DNA from: Eupeodes corollae
Lineage: Eukaryota > Arthropoda > Insecta > Diptera > Syrphidae
DNA length: 64,000 bases
Reading direction: 5' to 3'
Assembly (NCBI RefSeq): GCF_945859685.1
Contig: NC_079147.1
Location: forward strand, 185,983,174-186,047,173
Shown piece after piece: positions 1 to 10,489 of the stretch; within the stretch, counting starts at the first letter, position 1; each line of letters begins with the position of its first letter. The position numbers were made by a program, and so were the translations under genes. The notes below the pieces were generated by a model. That model had not been told where the DNA came from. It saw nothing but the letters and a program-made list of their open reading frames with translations, and did no database searches.

Positions 1-319
1 TGAAAAAATACGGTCCAATGATTCCACCAGCGTACAAACCACACCAAACAGTGCATTTTTCGGGATGCATGGGCAGTTCTTGAACGGCTTCTGGTTGCTC
101 TTCACTCCAAATGCGGCAATTTTGCTTATTTACGTAGCCATTCAACCAGAAATGAGCCTCATCGCTGAACAAAATAAATCGGACGTAAAGCGCGAAACAC
201 ATTTCGAACCGAACACTGATTTTGGTAATAACCTAACTCTTTGACACCATGTCTGAAATCTCGCGTGATCTGTCAAATACTAATGCATGAAAATCCTAAC
301 CTCAAAAAAATCAATACCT
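1..319 (-). mobile_element. mariner-family element, copy 1 (internally deleted, cut by window start)
   Basis: Read on the minus strand, this is the same family as the copy at 690-1981. It runs from the family's left terminus (near 319) through the GATGT/GAGGTTAGGATTTTC leader, then jumps to the FSDEAHFWLNGYVNKQ region and on to the CGLYAGGIIGPYFF region at base 1. Two internal deletions are visible: the leader joins directly to the segment ending in TTACCAAAATCAG, and the GTCCGATTTAT segment joins directly to TTTGTTCAGCGATGAGG. The rest of the element lies outside the window. It cannot encode a transposase, but it keeps a CGA codon and 14 bases that the neighbouring copy has lost. Confidence 0.85.
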
Positions 320-364
320 CCAAATTACGCTAGAGTTGTCAATTGTACTGAGGTTTGTATTCGA

Positions 365-560
365 GACTCGAGCAATCGTCAAAATTTTTTGAGATAGAGT
401 AGGGCATAGACATATGAGGTGAACAACTCCTACCTCCTCCTCATCCATACAGTCTCTGCAAAATTCATTTGAGAGGCTACGCGCGTGGTGTGCTTTCCAG
501 TTATGGACTGTTTTGGCGAAGCACACTTATTTGAGAACTTTTCCGAAACATGAAATCCGT
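365..560 (-). mobile_element. non-LTR retrotransposon fragment (C-terminal Cys/His domain)
   Basis: The minus-strand translation contains NEFCRDCMDEEE followed by VVHLICLCPTL. That is the CX2C...HX3-4C zinc-knuckle-like motif at the C-terminus of many arthropod LINE reverse transcriptases. The same motif recurs in the better-defined LINE 3' end at 60264-60709 (FCRSCMDEEEEE, LLCTCPALA). Only this short domain is recognisable, there is no RT core, and both ends are uncertain. Confidence 0.7.
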
Positions 561-689
561 TCTTATAAAACAATTGAATAATGTAGACGCATTGTTGAAG
601 GCTATATCCTAAAACACATTTAAAATGAACAAATAACATTTCATTTAGCAAGAAGAGATTTAACAGTATTCAAACTTTAATAGTTCATA

Positions 690-1981
690 TAAAGGGTGAT
701 TTTTTTGATGTTAGGATTTTCATGCATTAGTATTTGACAGATCACGCGGGATTTCAGACATGGTGTCAAAGAGAAAGATGCTCAGTATGCTTTGACATTT
801 CATCATGAATAGACTTACTAACGAGCAACGCATGCAAATCATTGAATTTTATTACCAAAATCAGTGTTCGGTTTGAAATGTGTTTCGCGCTTTACGTCCG
901 ATTTATGGTCTACATAATCGACCAAGTGAGCAAACAATTAATGCGATTGTGACCAAGTTTCGCACTCAGTTTACTTTATTGGACATTAAACCAACCACAC
1001 GAACGCGTACAGTGCGTACAGAAGAGAATATTGCGTCTGTTTCTGAGAGTGTTGCTGAAGACCGTGAAATGTCGATTCCTCGCCGTTCGCAGCAATTGAG
1101 TTTGTGTTATTCGACCACATGGAAGATTTTACGCAAAGATCTTGGTGTAAAACCGTATAAAATACAGCTCGTGCAAGAACTGAAGCCGAACGATCTGCCA
1201 CAACGTCGAATTTTCAGTGAATGGGCCCTAGAAAAGTTGGCAGAAAATCCGCTTTTTTATCGACAAATTTTGTTCAGCGATAAGGCTCATTTCTGGTTGA
1301 ATGGCTACGTAAATAAGCAAAATTGCCGCATTTGGAGTGAAGAGCAACCAGAAGCCCATGCCTCCCGAAAAATGCACTGTTTGGTGTGGTTTGTACGCTG
1401 GTGGAATCATTGGACCGTATTTTTTCAAAGATGCTGGTGGACGCAACGTTACGGTGAATGGCGATCGCTATCGTTCAATGCTAACAAACTTTTTGTTGCC
1501 AAAAATGGAAGAACTGAACTTGGTTGAAATGTGGTTTCAACAAGATGGCGCTACATGCCACACAGCTCGCGATTCTATGGCCATTTTGAGGGAAAACTTC
1601 GGAGAACAATTCATTTCAAGGAATGGACCGGTAAGTTGGCCACCAAGATCATGCGATTTGACGCCTTTAGACTATTTTTTGTGGGGCTACATCAAGTCTA
1701 AAGTCTACACAAATAAGCCAGCAACTATTCCAGCTTTGGAAGACAACATTTCCGAAGAAATTCGGGCTATTCCGGCCGAAATGCTCGAAAAAGTTACCCA
1801 AAATTGGACTTTCCGAATGGACCACCTAAGACGCAGCCGCGGTCAACATTTAAATAAAATTATCTTCAAAAAGTAAATGTCTTGGACCAATCTAACGTTT
1901 CAAATAAAGAATCGATGAGATTTTGCAAATTTTATGCGTTTTTTTTTTAAAGTTCTCAAGCTCTTAAAAATTCACCGTTTA
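690..1981 (+). mobile_element. mariner-family transposon, copy 2 (near full length)
   Basis: The ends are imperfect inverted repeats: TAAAGGGTGATTTTTTT on the left, and the complement of TTAAAAATTCACCGTTTA on the right. A TA dinucleotide flanks each end, the target duplication expected for Tc1/mariner. Length is about 1.29 kb, normal for mariner. The single transposase gene inside is broken (see 805-1876). Confidence 0.9.
805..1876 (+). pseudogene. mariner-type transposase, inactivated by one stop and one frameshift
   Basis: This is a DDD-type mariner transposase. The start is the ATG at 805 (MNRLTNEQR), an HTH-type N-terminus. An in-frame TGA at 874-876 replaces a CGA still present in copy 1. 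The frame is then open through RRSQQLSLCYSTTWKILRKD and SDKAHFWLNGYVNKQ (first catalytic Asp; the family usually has SDEAHF). At about 1350-1356 a 14-bp deletion shifts the frame. The rest continues through CGLYAGGIIGPYFF, WFQQDGATCHT (second Asp) and PPRSCDLTPLDYFLWG (third Asp) to a stop at 1876. Spacing from the second Asp is 36 residues to CDL or 41 to PLD, resembling the unusual-spacing mariner groups (DD37D to DD41D) more than classic DD34D. The gene has one exon. It looks young, since only two lesions stop it from being intact. Confidence 0.9.
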
Positions 1982-3395
1982 TAAGTACTTTTAGCTGCCT
2001 AAATTTAGTAACACATGGTCTTATGAGTGTTCGCATATTTTTACTTTTTGTATACTCCTACACACATTTTTGGCGGCTTTGTGTCAACTGTATTACGCCT
2101 AACTTCTTAATAAAACCATAAAAGAATCTTCGCGAGCCTTCAAAAAAAAAGTATAAGAAATTTCAAAACTTTTTTCTCTTTCTGGTTCTCAACGTTGCTT
2201 GTTAAAAAATCGATGTTTGAGTTTTCTGCGTCGTTGTAACGTTTTTAAAAATAATTGTAGGTAATATTAAATACAAAATACAGTTGGTATTGCTTTTGTA
2301 AGCAGCCTCAACTAAGTTATTTATTTATACATAAATAGACATAACCTAAAATATTTCTTTATTATTTTCCTAAAAGTTAATGTCAACAAATATAGATCCA
2401 TCGTATTAACAGAACGAACCCCTTTCCTTCAGTTCTTATTTCATTGAGCTTAAATTTACAAAATGTAAAACATGAAAACAAATTAATTATAAATTAGTAC
2501 CGGTATTTTCAAAACTTATCCTCTTTTTAAGTTGTCTATTTTTTAAGTTCTGGTTTAAATTTCACTAATTTTTTACAATTTTGTAAAAAGTTTTTTTCTG
2601 ACAAATCTTCAACTATATCAACTATCAAAAAACACTATTATAAACGTAACCAATGCTTGTAGGGTATTGTTTGAGCTAAACCACAATTTAAAAAGAATGC
2701 AAATGTACAAATACTTATAGTACGGTGTCCTTATCTCCAACTATACATACACAAAGTACAACCTATTACTTCTATAAGGGTCAAACAAAATATCCATAAA
2801 CTACTATAGAACCAGCTTTTGATCAGAATTAATGCATCTTATCACATTGTAAGCATAAATCCACTTTGTCATGCAACAAACAGCCTGTAGGGTCTTTAAA
2901 ATTCCATAAGTAAACTTCCTCATCTCTTCCAAACTCCTACGCCTTCCGTGGCCATCATCACCGCGACCGGCGGAGTCGTCGTCTTAGCGGCAATATCTGG
3001 CCAGCTAGCTCCTACACATCAACTGCAACTAGCTGCAACAAGCACATAAGTTACTTCCATACACACAAGCTCGTATAGCATCGTACATAAAACCACTCAA
3101 CAAACAGAAAAATTATATTTATCATTCGAGCCAGAGGGCAAAACAGCAGAACAAATATAAGAACTTTTTAGCCCCCATTCACGGAGGACTCTCATCGCCA
3201 GATTTATGGCTTTAAAATACCGGCCAAATAAATAAATAAACAAAGACAAACCAACTAAGTAATTGGGCATCGGCACCACCGCCATATACCGCGCTGTAAC
3301 CGCAAAGAAGAGGACCAACCCAAAAACATAAAGTTTATACTTATTCCTATTGAACTCTTCCAATGGCTGGACAATTAAGATGTTAATCAACTTAC
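1982..3395. other. AT-rich intergenic or intronic DNA with a GC-richer patch
   Basis: There is no convincing coding region over most of this stretch. The patch at about 2935-3060 is richer in CG and CAG/CTG and holds possible minus-strand acceptors (TTGTTGCAG near 3042, TGTAG near 3022), so it could be a terminal exon or UTR of the gene whose exon lies at 3396-3574. A hydrophobic minus-strand reading at 3097-3390 lies inside what would be the intron and is probably chance. Confidence 0.4.
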
Positions 3396-3574
3396 CATTG
3401 GCGGCGGGCGGCTGGCGCGGCGATACCGTGTGTTGGAGGCTGGGAAACTATAGTCAATTCTTCTGTGATCTATGAATGTAGCACCAAGATGTTTTTTCAA
3501 CATTTTCGATTCCAATGCACAGATTGCGCGTTGATTGCAGAATTCTGCCCACAGGGCCTTCAGAAGATATTTAC
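3396..3574 (-). CDS. Orphan coding exon of an unrecognised gene
   Basis: On the minus strand an acceptor (TAATACAG at 3575-3582) and a donor (GTAAGT ending at 3390) bracket 179 bases. These read as 2 bases plus 59 full codons without a stop, entering in phase 2 of a split codon and leaving in phase 0 after ATG. The peptide begins KYLLKALWAEFCNQRA, continues CALESKMLKKHLGATF and IDHRRIDYSFPAS, and ends RRASRPPPM. An in-frame TAA sits just upstream of the acceptor, as expected if translation starts in an earlier exon. Base composition is clearly richer in GC than the surroundings. I do not recognise the protein and it shows no transposon motif. Flanking exons were not identified with confidence; a possible downstream exon lies near 2935-3040. 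Confidence 0.5.
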
Positions 3575-4334
3575 CTGTATTAAGTTATAAAATAAGGAGT
3601 CTCATATAATGTACATCTAGAAATGGGTAATAGTCTTAATCGAGTAAATAGAATCATGTAGACAGAGAGAAGAATTCGAATCATCGTATCGTATCAGAGC
3701 TTAAGCGTGCGTCTGATCAAATGAAGCACAGTCCAAATCCAAAAGGTGCGGTACTTTATCTAGATTTAAATTTACAATAACATTCTATACATTTTTTTAA
3801 ATGTGCATTTAAAAATACAAAAGTTCTTCTTCTTTTTAAGGGAGTGCTGCAGTTATTCTATTTAAGAAACAAATCTTAATTTTTCTGCCTGAAACTTAAG
3901 GTAGCGTTATAGTAAGCAAGGAAAACTCTATTTTCAATTTTTTATCGTACATGCTTTAAATTTTCAATTTGAATTCGCTTCTGTTTGGGTATTGAAGTGT
4001 GGTTGACCCATAAGCTAAAAATGTATATTGCCTGAAAATAAAACCGGAGATATCTTCAAATGCTCGGAATGATATTAAGTTAAAAAAAAACAATTTTTTT
4101 ATTAAGTGTTATAAACATTCTTCAATTCAAAATTTGTAAATATTTTGAATCATAAATTTTAAAGTGAAATAAAAATACTAGTGAAGATTATATTCAGAAT
4201 AAGTTTCATAGTGCTTAAGGGAATTCAAAACAGAACTGGGAAATTATCAATGAACAGATAAAGATAAGCATTGATGATCCTTTTGTAATCTCGAACATTT
4301 TTAACTTTTTTTTACATACATACCTCCATAATTA
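3575..4334. other. AT-rich DNA without recognisable features
   Basis: Low-complexity A/T-rich sequence lying upstream of the orphan minus-strand exon. No open frame of interest and no clear repeat was seen. Confidence 0.4.
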
Positions 4335-4553
4335 TTTCCAGTCAACAGGGCTGTTGAAAATGTCTAGGTCGTATTTCAATAACAACGACTCGATTCTAGA
4401 AAAGCTACGATGAAAATGCCCCAACTCTCAACAAATTTCGTGCTGAACTCTTTGTCCATATTACTAAGGCTTTAGATATGATAGACCACGATATCTTGAT
4501 AGATGAGTAACGTATATCTTGTTAGTCTAAATGGCCTTATGTTGTGCTAGTTT
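4335..4553 (+). mobile_element. LINE reverse-transcriptase fragment, left of the hAT insertion
   Basis: The translation near 4440-4505 reads ELFVHITKALDMIDHDIL, which matches RT motif A (usually D-x-TKAFD-x-VDHDILL, with the first Asp changed here). The sequence stops at the GCTAGTTT target duplication of the hAT element and resumes at 6892. Confidence 0.75.
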
Positions 4554-4610
4554 CAGGAGCGTAACGTGCGGGAAACAGGGGTGGGGGGGGGCAAATGAAC
4601 CGGGCGGCAC

Positions 4611-4713
4611 TTGTTTGAGGGGCGGCAAAAAAAAAGGTTATCAAAACAAAAAACCCTGCCCTTGTTTGAGGGGCGGCAAAAAAAAGGTAACTAAAACAAA
4701 AGAACTGGAAAAA
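4611..4713 (+). repeat. 51-bp tandem duplication in the hAT left end
   Basis: The motif TTGTTTGAGGGGCGGCAAAA starts at 4611 and again at 4662, followed each time by an A-tract and GGT(T)A. It is a simple subterminal duplication inside the hAT element. Confidence 0.8.
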
Positions 4714-4764
4714 AAATTAATCCCAAAGTACAGAACCATGAGTCAGGTCCAAAACATAACATAA

Positions 4765-6396
4765 ATGTTTTGCAAATGGAAAGAATTGGAAGTAAGACTT
4801 CAGAAAGATCAAACCATTGATCGAACTGAGAAAAAATTCTTGGTTAATAAATCAATAAAATGGCAAGAAAATCTTGTTAGAATGGTTGACATCATTAAAT
4901 ATCTAGCAAAACAAACTTTAGCTTTTCGTGGCCATAGAGATTACTCTACAAGCTCTAACAGAGGCAACTTCTTAGAGCTATTACATCTCATCTCAGAGTA
5001 TGACCCAGTCCTTCGTGAGCTCAAAATTGAATGAAAAAATATCAACAAGTTATATGTCGCCACAAATTCAAAATGAATTTATAAACATTTTTGGAGAAGA
5101 AGTGCGACATCAAATTATTTCTGAGGTGAAAAAAGCGTAATGCTATTCAATAATTTTTGATAGCACTCCAGATATTTCCCACAAAGACCAGACCAGTGAA
5201 GTGTTGTGGTATATAAAAATTGAAGATCATCATATAATAGTAGTGGAATGCTTTGTTGATTTCATTGAAACGAAAGATAAAACTGCTTAGGGCATTGCCG
5301 AGATGATCCTTTGTAAACTAAAAACCCACGGCCTCGATAAAATGGATTGCAGGGGTCAAGCTTACGACAATGTCGCTGTTATGGCCGGAAATAACACAGG
5401 AGTCCAAAAAAGAATTCAAGACATAAACTCGAAAGCCCAGTTCGTTCCATGCTCAAATCACTCTTGAAATCTTGTTTGCCTGCACGCTGCTGCAACTGCG
5501 TCCGACTCAGTTACTTTTTTCGGAACATTGGAACGGTGCTATGTATTTTTTGCAATGTCAAATTGTCAACTCATCGTTGGAACGTCCTGATTGCGACTAC
5601 TGGTAAATCGTTGAAAAGGATTTAAGAAACAAGAAACATACTCTTACTATGAGGATATTTTAAATTCTATAGAAAAACTTACTGAGACAGGCGAAAGCTT
5701 AAATATACGAGAACAGATGCAGGAACTTTGCCTTTAACAATGCAATCCTTTTCTTTTGGAAACCTGTTCTTCATGAAATAAATTATTGTCAAATTTACTT
5801 ACAAACCGAAGGTCTTGACCTTTATCAGTGTGCAGCTAAAATCAGTGCTCTACTGACTTTTCTTGAAGACACAAGAGAAAAATAAGTCAATGATGCTCTT
5901 GTTTACGCAAGAAATTTGTGTGAGAGCTTAAGCATTTCCTTGGATCCTCCCAGAAGGAAAAAAAGGAAGTACATCTTTGGTGATGGAAGCACAGATAATG
6001 GTATGTCTCCTGACGAAGAGTTGAGAAGAAAATTGTTTTCTTCGTTAGAAAAAATCATCGTCGAAATCACTTTCTTTAGGCTTCCAAGCTACTGGCTGAA
6101 AATTTTGATTACAATTTGGAACTTGCATTCAATGAGCAAATGAGCATGATGTATCTCCCGATTATTTCAAAATAGAACGTGGTCGATTAAGAGCCTTTGC
6201 ATCTTCCTTGGAAAGACTTCAAGATCTTGAAAGAACAAACCCGCTTGAAATATTAAATTTCATAGTACAGTCGAAGTTAGAAACAAGTTTGCCAATCATT
6301 ACCATTATGCTGCGTATTTTATTAACAATAGCAATTAGCAATGCCGGATGTGAGAGGAGTTGTTCAAAACTGATGCGATTGACACCGAAAGAATAA
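4765..6396 (+). pseudogene. hAT transposase (DUF4371/ZMYM-like type), decayed
   Basis: Pieces of one hAT transposase lie in order in shifting frames. At 4765-5034 WKELEVRLQKDQTIDR leads to LAKQTLAFRGHRD and GNFLELLHLISEYDPVL, the DUF4371-type start of the RNase-H-like core. At about 5150-5215 IIFDSTPDISHKDQTS carries the first catalytic Asp region. At about 5345-5420 GQAYDNVAVMAGNNTGVQ matches the second conserved block (GxxYDNxxxMxGxxxGVQ). At 6208-6396 LLTIAISNAGCERSCSKL is the C-terminal hAT dimerisation motif. Several stops (for example TAA at 5138 and TAG at 5288) and frameshifts separate these pieces, so no functional protein is possible. The N-terminal zinc finger is not recognisable. 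Confidence 0.9.
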
Positions 6397-6891
6397 TAAA
6401 GGAATTTGAGTGTAAAAAACAAAGAAGACAAATAATTTAAAAATTTTCTACTATTTACAAATTATTAAATATTTGTTAGTTGAGTTGCTTGCCACAATGT
6501 TATTAACAAAAACATATTTGCTTCATTTAAAATCGAAACAAATGTTCATTAAAAATAAAAATATACGAAACTTTCCTTATTAAAATGAATACAAAAATTA
6601 AATGTTTGCTTTATATGTACTAGTAATACCCAAAATGAAGTGATTTAAAAAAATAAATATAATTTCTTAATCTTAATTTATTTTTTGAGCTTTATTTTAT
6701 AGTGAGTATGCAATTTAAAACATAAACCAAATTTGAATGTTAGGTTCCTTAGTGTGGTTACTTTCAATATGGTTATAATCGATATACATCACCTACAAAT
6801 AAATGTCACCAATTTTGACAAAAAAAATTGGGATTGCAAAATTTGATCTGCCCCGGGCGGCAAAAACCCACGCTACGCCACTGGCTAGTTT

Positions 6892-7424
6892 GCTTCTTAA
6901 TTCAAGGATAGGTCTCAGAAAGTCAGAATAAATAGTTATTTATGTGATTCTGTCTAATTAAAAGGTAGTTCCAAAAGGTTCAGTACTTGGGCCATTGCTT
7001 CTTCTTAATTTTATCAAATCCTTATTCTCTCAAAAGATACTTAACAGCTTTCGCGGATGAGCTAGGAATTTCTTATAATCCTTTCAGCACTCTAAAGTGT
7101 TTGCTGATCGAAGTAGTTATCAAGAGCAAATACTTTTGAGTGTTTATAGATCAAAATTTGAATTATTTAGAACACATTTCTTATTCAAATAAACTATCAT
7201 GCTTTGAACAACAAATTGCGATTTGAAAATTGGGACAGTGTAGTGGTTAAAGATATCGCATCCAAAGCTTATGATATATTTTCTAAATCCTAAAAGACCG
7301 CATTAGGTTATTCACAATGTCAAAGAAGAAGTCTGAATATAATCCCAAACTTTGGATCCTTCTAATTAAAAAATTAAAAACAAATTACGCAAAAAATGCT
7401 TGAAACACTTTCCAAATCCAAATT
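6892..7424 (+). mobile_element. LINE reverse-transcriptase fragment, right of the hAT insertion
   Basis: Just after the hAT target duplication the translation gives PKGSVLGPLLLLNFI (RT motif B region) and then LTAFADE (motif C, usually YADD). This continues the LINE interrupted at 4553. Downstream sequence to about 7370 is probably its decayed thumb and C-terminal region; the exact end is unclear. Confidence 0.7.
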
Positions 7425-7425
7425 T

Positions 7426-8020
7426 AAAAAGAGGCTGTTGTGCGAACCAAACTTCTCATCCCGTCTGTCGATTTGTCTTGCTTAAAAGGTTTGTAGGTTT
7501 TCGTGTTTTGTTAAAAATGTTGTCAGTTGAATTATTCTAAAAAAAATTAAAATTACCAACAGTATTTTGGATTTGATGAAATAGCTTGATTTCAAAATCT
7601 ATTTTTGTAAACGAGATTTTTAGTCGAAAACCAATTTTAGTAGCTTTTCTTGAAAGTTTGTATTTCTTTTATAATGGATGAATAAAAAAAAAAAAACATT
7701 TTGAAAATTTTTTTTAACCCTAAAAAAATTTTTCAAAATGTTTTTGCTATGGGTAAAAAACGCAACTTTGTTGAGATTCCTCACTGCAATATTATCTGTA
7801 TAGTAAAATTTATTTGAAGTCGATATATCTACTGGTTCTTGAGCTATGGATGACGAAAAAAACTTCCCAAACGTACATACGTACATACATATGCATGCAC
7901 ATAGATCTTTCTAAAAATCTTTTATTTCCACTCTAGTAAGCTTGAGACGTCGAAAAATGTCAAAAATTTCAATTCGACAAATTGGACCGATTACTATAAC
8001 TTCCTATGGGAAGTTAAAAA
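7426..8020 (+). repeat. Z repeat, copy 1
   Basis: It begins AAAAAGAGGCTG, followed by CTTCTCATCCCGTCTGTCGA, and ends CTTCCTATGGGAAGTTAAAAA-like at 8020. Near the right end are a TACGTACATACGTACATACA tract, a TCTTTCTAAAAATCTTTTAT motif and an AAATGTCAAAAATTTCAATT motif that recur in every other copy. The internal tandem array seen in copies 5-7 is mostly absent. No coding capacity was seen. Confidence 0.8.
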
Positions 8021-8024
8021 TACC

Positions 8025-9000
8025 GTTTAAGTGACTCTGTTAATGTGAATGAAGAAATTACACTAAATACTCTCTATTGTATACTTATGAATAATAATGC
8101 TAACGTCTCGAACCCGAAAGATATCGCCAACGAATTCAGTATCTTCTTTGCGTCTATTGGACACAATACTTTCACTGATAGCATATTGTGATTGTTGTTT
8201 TAAAGCAATAACTGCATTTGATGTTTTAGAAACTATGAATTCCTTAACTAGTTCAACTTTCTATCGTAAAGGCTTGATTTTAAATATACCTCTAAAAACG
8301 TTGGCCCTAACTTAGTAGATATTTTATCTCATCTACTCAATTTGAATATTGAACCCGCGAAATTTCACTATGAACTTAAGGGTGTCATAGTAATTCGAGT
8401 CTTATTTTTCAAATAGAACACAGTGTTTACAAGTTCAATTGCACTTACGTCCCTTCTTTCCAAGGTCATGGAAATGCTGATTAATTATCAGCTCAAGAAA
8501 TATCTTGAAGATCGAAAGTTTCTTAATGACCGTCAGTACGGCTTTCGAATAGGTCCAATGGTGATCTCATGGTTCATCTCATCGAACAGTGGAGCAAATC
8601 TTTACATCGCTTTGGAGAAAGTAAGATTATTGCTCTTGATATTTCAAAGGCATTTGATAAAGTTTGGCATCTTGCTCTCTTATCGAAAATGCGTGCTTTC
8701 GGTTATCATGAATAAACAGTTCAACCGTAATACTCGCTCTTCTAGGAATGCTCATCAGTATACCCTCGGGTCCAACTTCGGCCGTATTGTCAAATACAGA
8801 GATTCGTTCTTTAGTCCTGCTACGTGAATGTGGAATTCCTTACTAAACTCTGTCTTTCCTAATCATTGCAATATTCAGGAATTCAAAACCAATGTTCACC
8901 GACATCTTCTTTCAAACCCTCTCTCTTCCTAGTGCTCACACTGTGCCTCTGCATCATAAGGGTAGTAATATCCCATTGAGGTAGTGCTTATTATTAAAAA
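8025..9000 (+). mobile_element. Jockey-like LINE, family A, copy 1 (internally deleted)
   Basis: The translation in shifting frames gives NPKDIANEFSIFFASIGHNT (pre-RT linker), then SLLSKVMEMLINYQLKKYL with FLNDRQYGFR (RT motif 1-2), then IALDISKAFDKVWHLALL (motif A) near 8630-8680. It jumps directly to the C-terminal tail SSRNAHQYTLGSNFGRIVKY with FKTNVHRHLLSNPLSS near 8740-8930. Motifs B and C are missing, so an internal deletion removed the catalytic core. A short 3' UTR (ACACTGTGCCTCTGCAT) ends in A-rich sequence near 9000. The same tail occurs at 20860-22480 and the same 3' UTR at 30788-30895. Confidence 0.85.
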
Positions 9001-9039
9001 AAATCCGGTTTTAACTGCCCTACAACTAGCCGCTTTTGA

Positions 9040-9420
9040 GTTCCACAGAATTCTTGGTCCAATTAATTTCTTATTTACATTGACTCCGTTTTTGAACTTC
9101 CATTTTTAGGTAAAATCAGAGATTTTGCAGATGATATTTGTAAAGCTTATTGCTCTTCAAGTCCCTTAAATCAAATTTGTGATAAAAATCATTATATTTA
9201 CCTACAAAAATATTGGTTTGCGAAACATGAGCTTATCATCAGTTATAAAACAAAGCTTTTGTTTCTCTATCTTACCGGCAAAGTATCGCCAGACATTCTC
9301 ATAATTTTTGATTCACATAATTGTGCTAAACATGACTTAGTAATCGGCATATGTTTAGTAATCAAAGAGGTCAATCATTTGAAAGAAACGTCGATTAGTG
9401 TTACTTTCGACAAGATAAAT
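9040..9420 (+). mobile_element. LINE RT fragment with FADD motif
   Basis: The translation shows HRILGPINFLFT (motif B region), then GKIRDFADDICKAY (motif C with intact ADD) and KHELIISYKTKLLFLYL, which resembles the LN-x-SKTK-x-M-x-F segment after the catalytic site in LINE RTs. Several frameshifts are present. It belongs to a LINE different from the one ending at 9000. Confidence 0.65.
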
Positions 9421-10489
9421 TGGCAAAAAAAAAAAAATAATTTTGAACAATTATCTTTTGTCTTCGCGTCGCTGTTTTTATCACCAAAGAAAGCTCTTTT
9501 GTTTTAATTTGTTGAAGATGGTGTACTTTGTTGTGGGGTTGTTTCATTCAAAAATCATCCATCCATCAAAAATGTTTGTAGAACTTGTGCGCTTAGCGCA
9601 CTTAATGGAATTATTTCGATGTTTGAAAGTTCTACCTGTACGTCATTTATGTTTTTTTGATGCCTTACAAGTTTTTTTTTCAAGAGAGTCGCTTATTTGC
9701 AAAGCCCGATTTCGGACAACTTTTAGTAACTCGTTTATTTAATCCATTATTTCTAGTGAACTTTTCAACACGCTCCCATAGAAACTCGCAAGTCGACAAA
9801 TTTTATCGGTTTTTTAGAGCAGTGAGTTGTGACTTCTTGATTTGGATCATCGAGAAATCGAAGTTTTGATACGATACTCCATCCAACCGTACTAAAATAC
9901 AAACAAAATTAAATTGTTATTAAAAAACCTACACAATTTGTTAAACTGGAAAAAATAGTTTTATATCTTAGCTCTTTTTCAGGATTGATGTTTATAAACA
10001 TCACATATAATACAAATAAATTGATGTGTCATCTTTTTTCTTTAAGGAACATACATACATATTTCAATGGTATAATTCTAAGATCGGTTTACTATACAAC
10101 ACTTCATTAAATTCCATATAGTATAACTTATTTGAAAGCCATTTATAGGTGTTACCTTAAAAAATTGTTTTTAATTCTCAAAAAAAGGCAATATTCTTAC
10201 TTAATAAAGCAAAAAATTTAAGAACTTCGATGTCGCTTTCAGGAACTTCCACTAAAGCATTTGTACTACTACAAAGTCTTAGCAATTTTCTTTATAAAGA
10301 GTGGTTATTTTGGAGTAGAGCCCACGTGATATTGGTCAATATACCCTTGTTTCGAACTAATCTCCTTCAAAACTTCTACACTGTCGTCATTTCCAATTTT
10401 GTATGACTTTGTCTTCAAACTTAAGGTTTTTAGGAAATAAATATACTTTCTTGAACCAAGTTAACACCCCTTCTTAATTTTTTTATTTG
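9421..10489. other. AT-rich DNA; no gene recognised
   Basis: Contains overlapping short open readings at 9443-9869 that look like decayed repeat sequence rather than a gene: no conserved motif and heavy T-runs. The remainder is low complexity. Confidence 0.35.

Larger units (their letters stand above)
4554..6883 (+). mobile_element. hAT-superfamily DNA transposon (2330 bp)
   Basis: The left end starts CAGGAGCGTAACGTG and the right end is the complement of CAGTGGCGTAGCGTG, giving about 15-bp inverted repeats of hAT type. Both ends are flanked by the identical 8 bp GCTAGTTT (4546-4553 and 6884-6891), the hAT target-site duplication. Subterminal GGGCGGCA motifs occur at both ends. The element sits inside a LINE reverse-transcriptase gene. 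Its transposase is decayed. Confidence 0.95.

Noticed and set aside
880..1527. Transposase starting at 880
   Set aside because: The codon there is GTG; homology and the ATG at 805 show that translation began earlier and is broken by a stop at 874.
3097..3390. Hydrophobic 97-codon minus-strand frame
   Set aside because: It lies downstream of a strong splice donor in a likely intron and has no recognisable membrane-protein family signature.
9443..9869. Two overlapping frames suggesting a small gene
   Set aside because: No motif, T-run-rich, and no splice or promoter support; probably decayed repeat.
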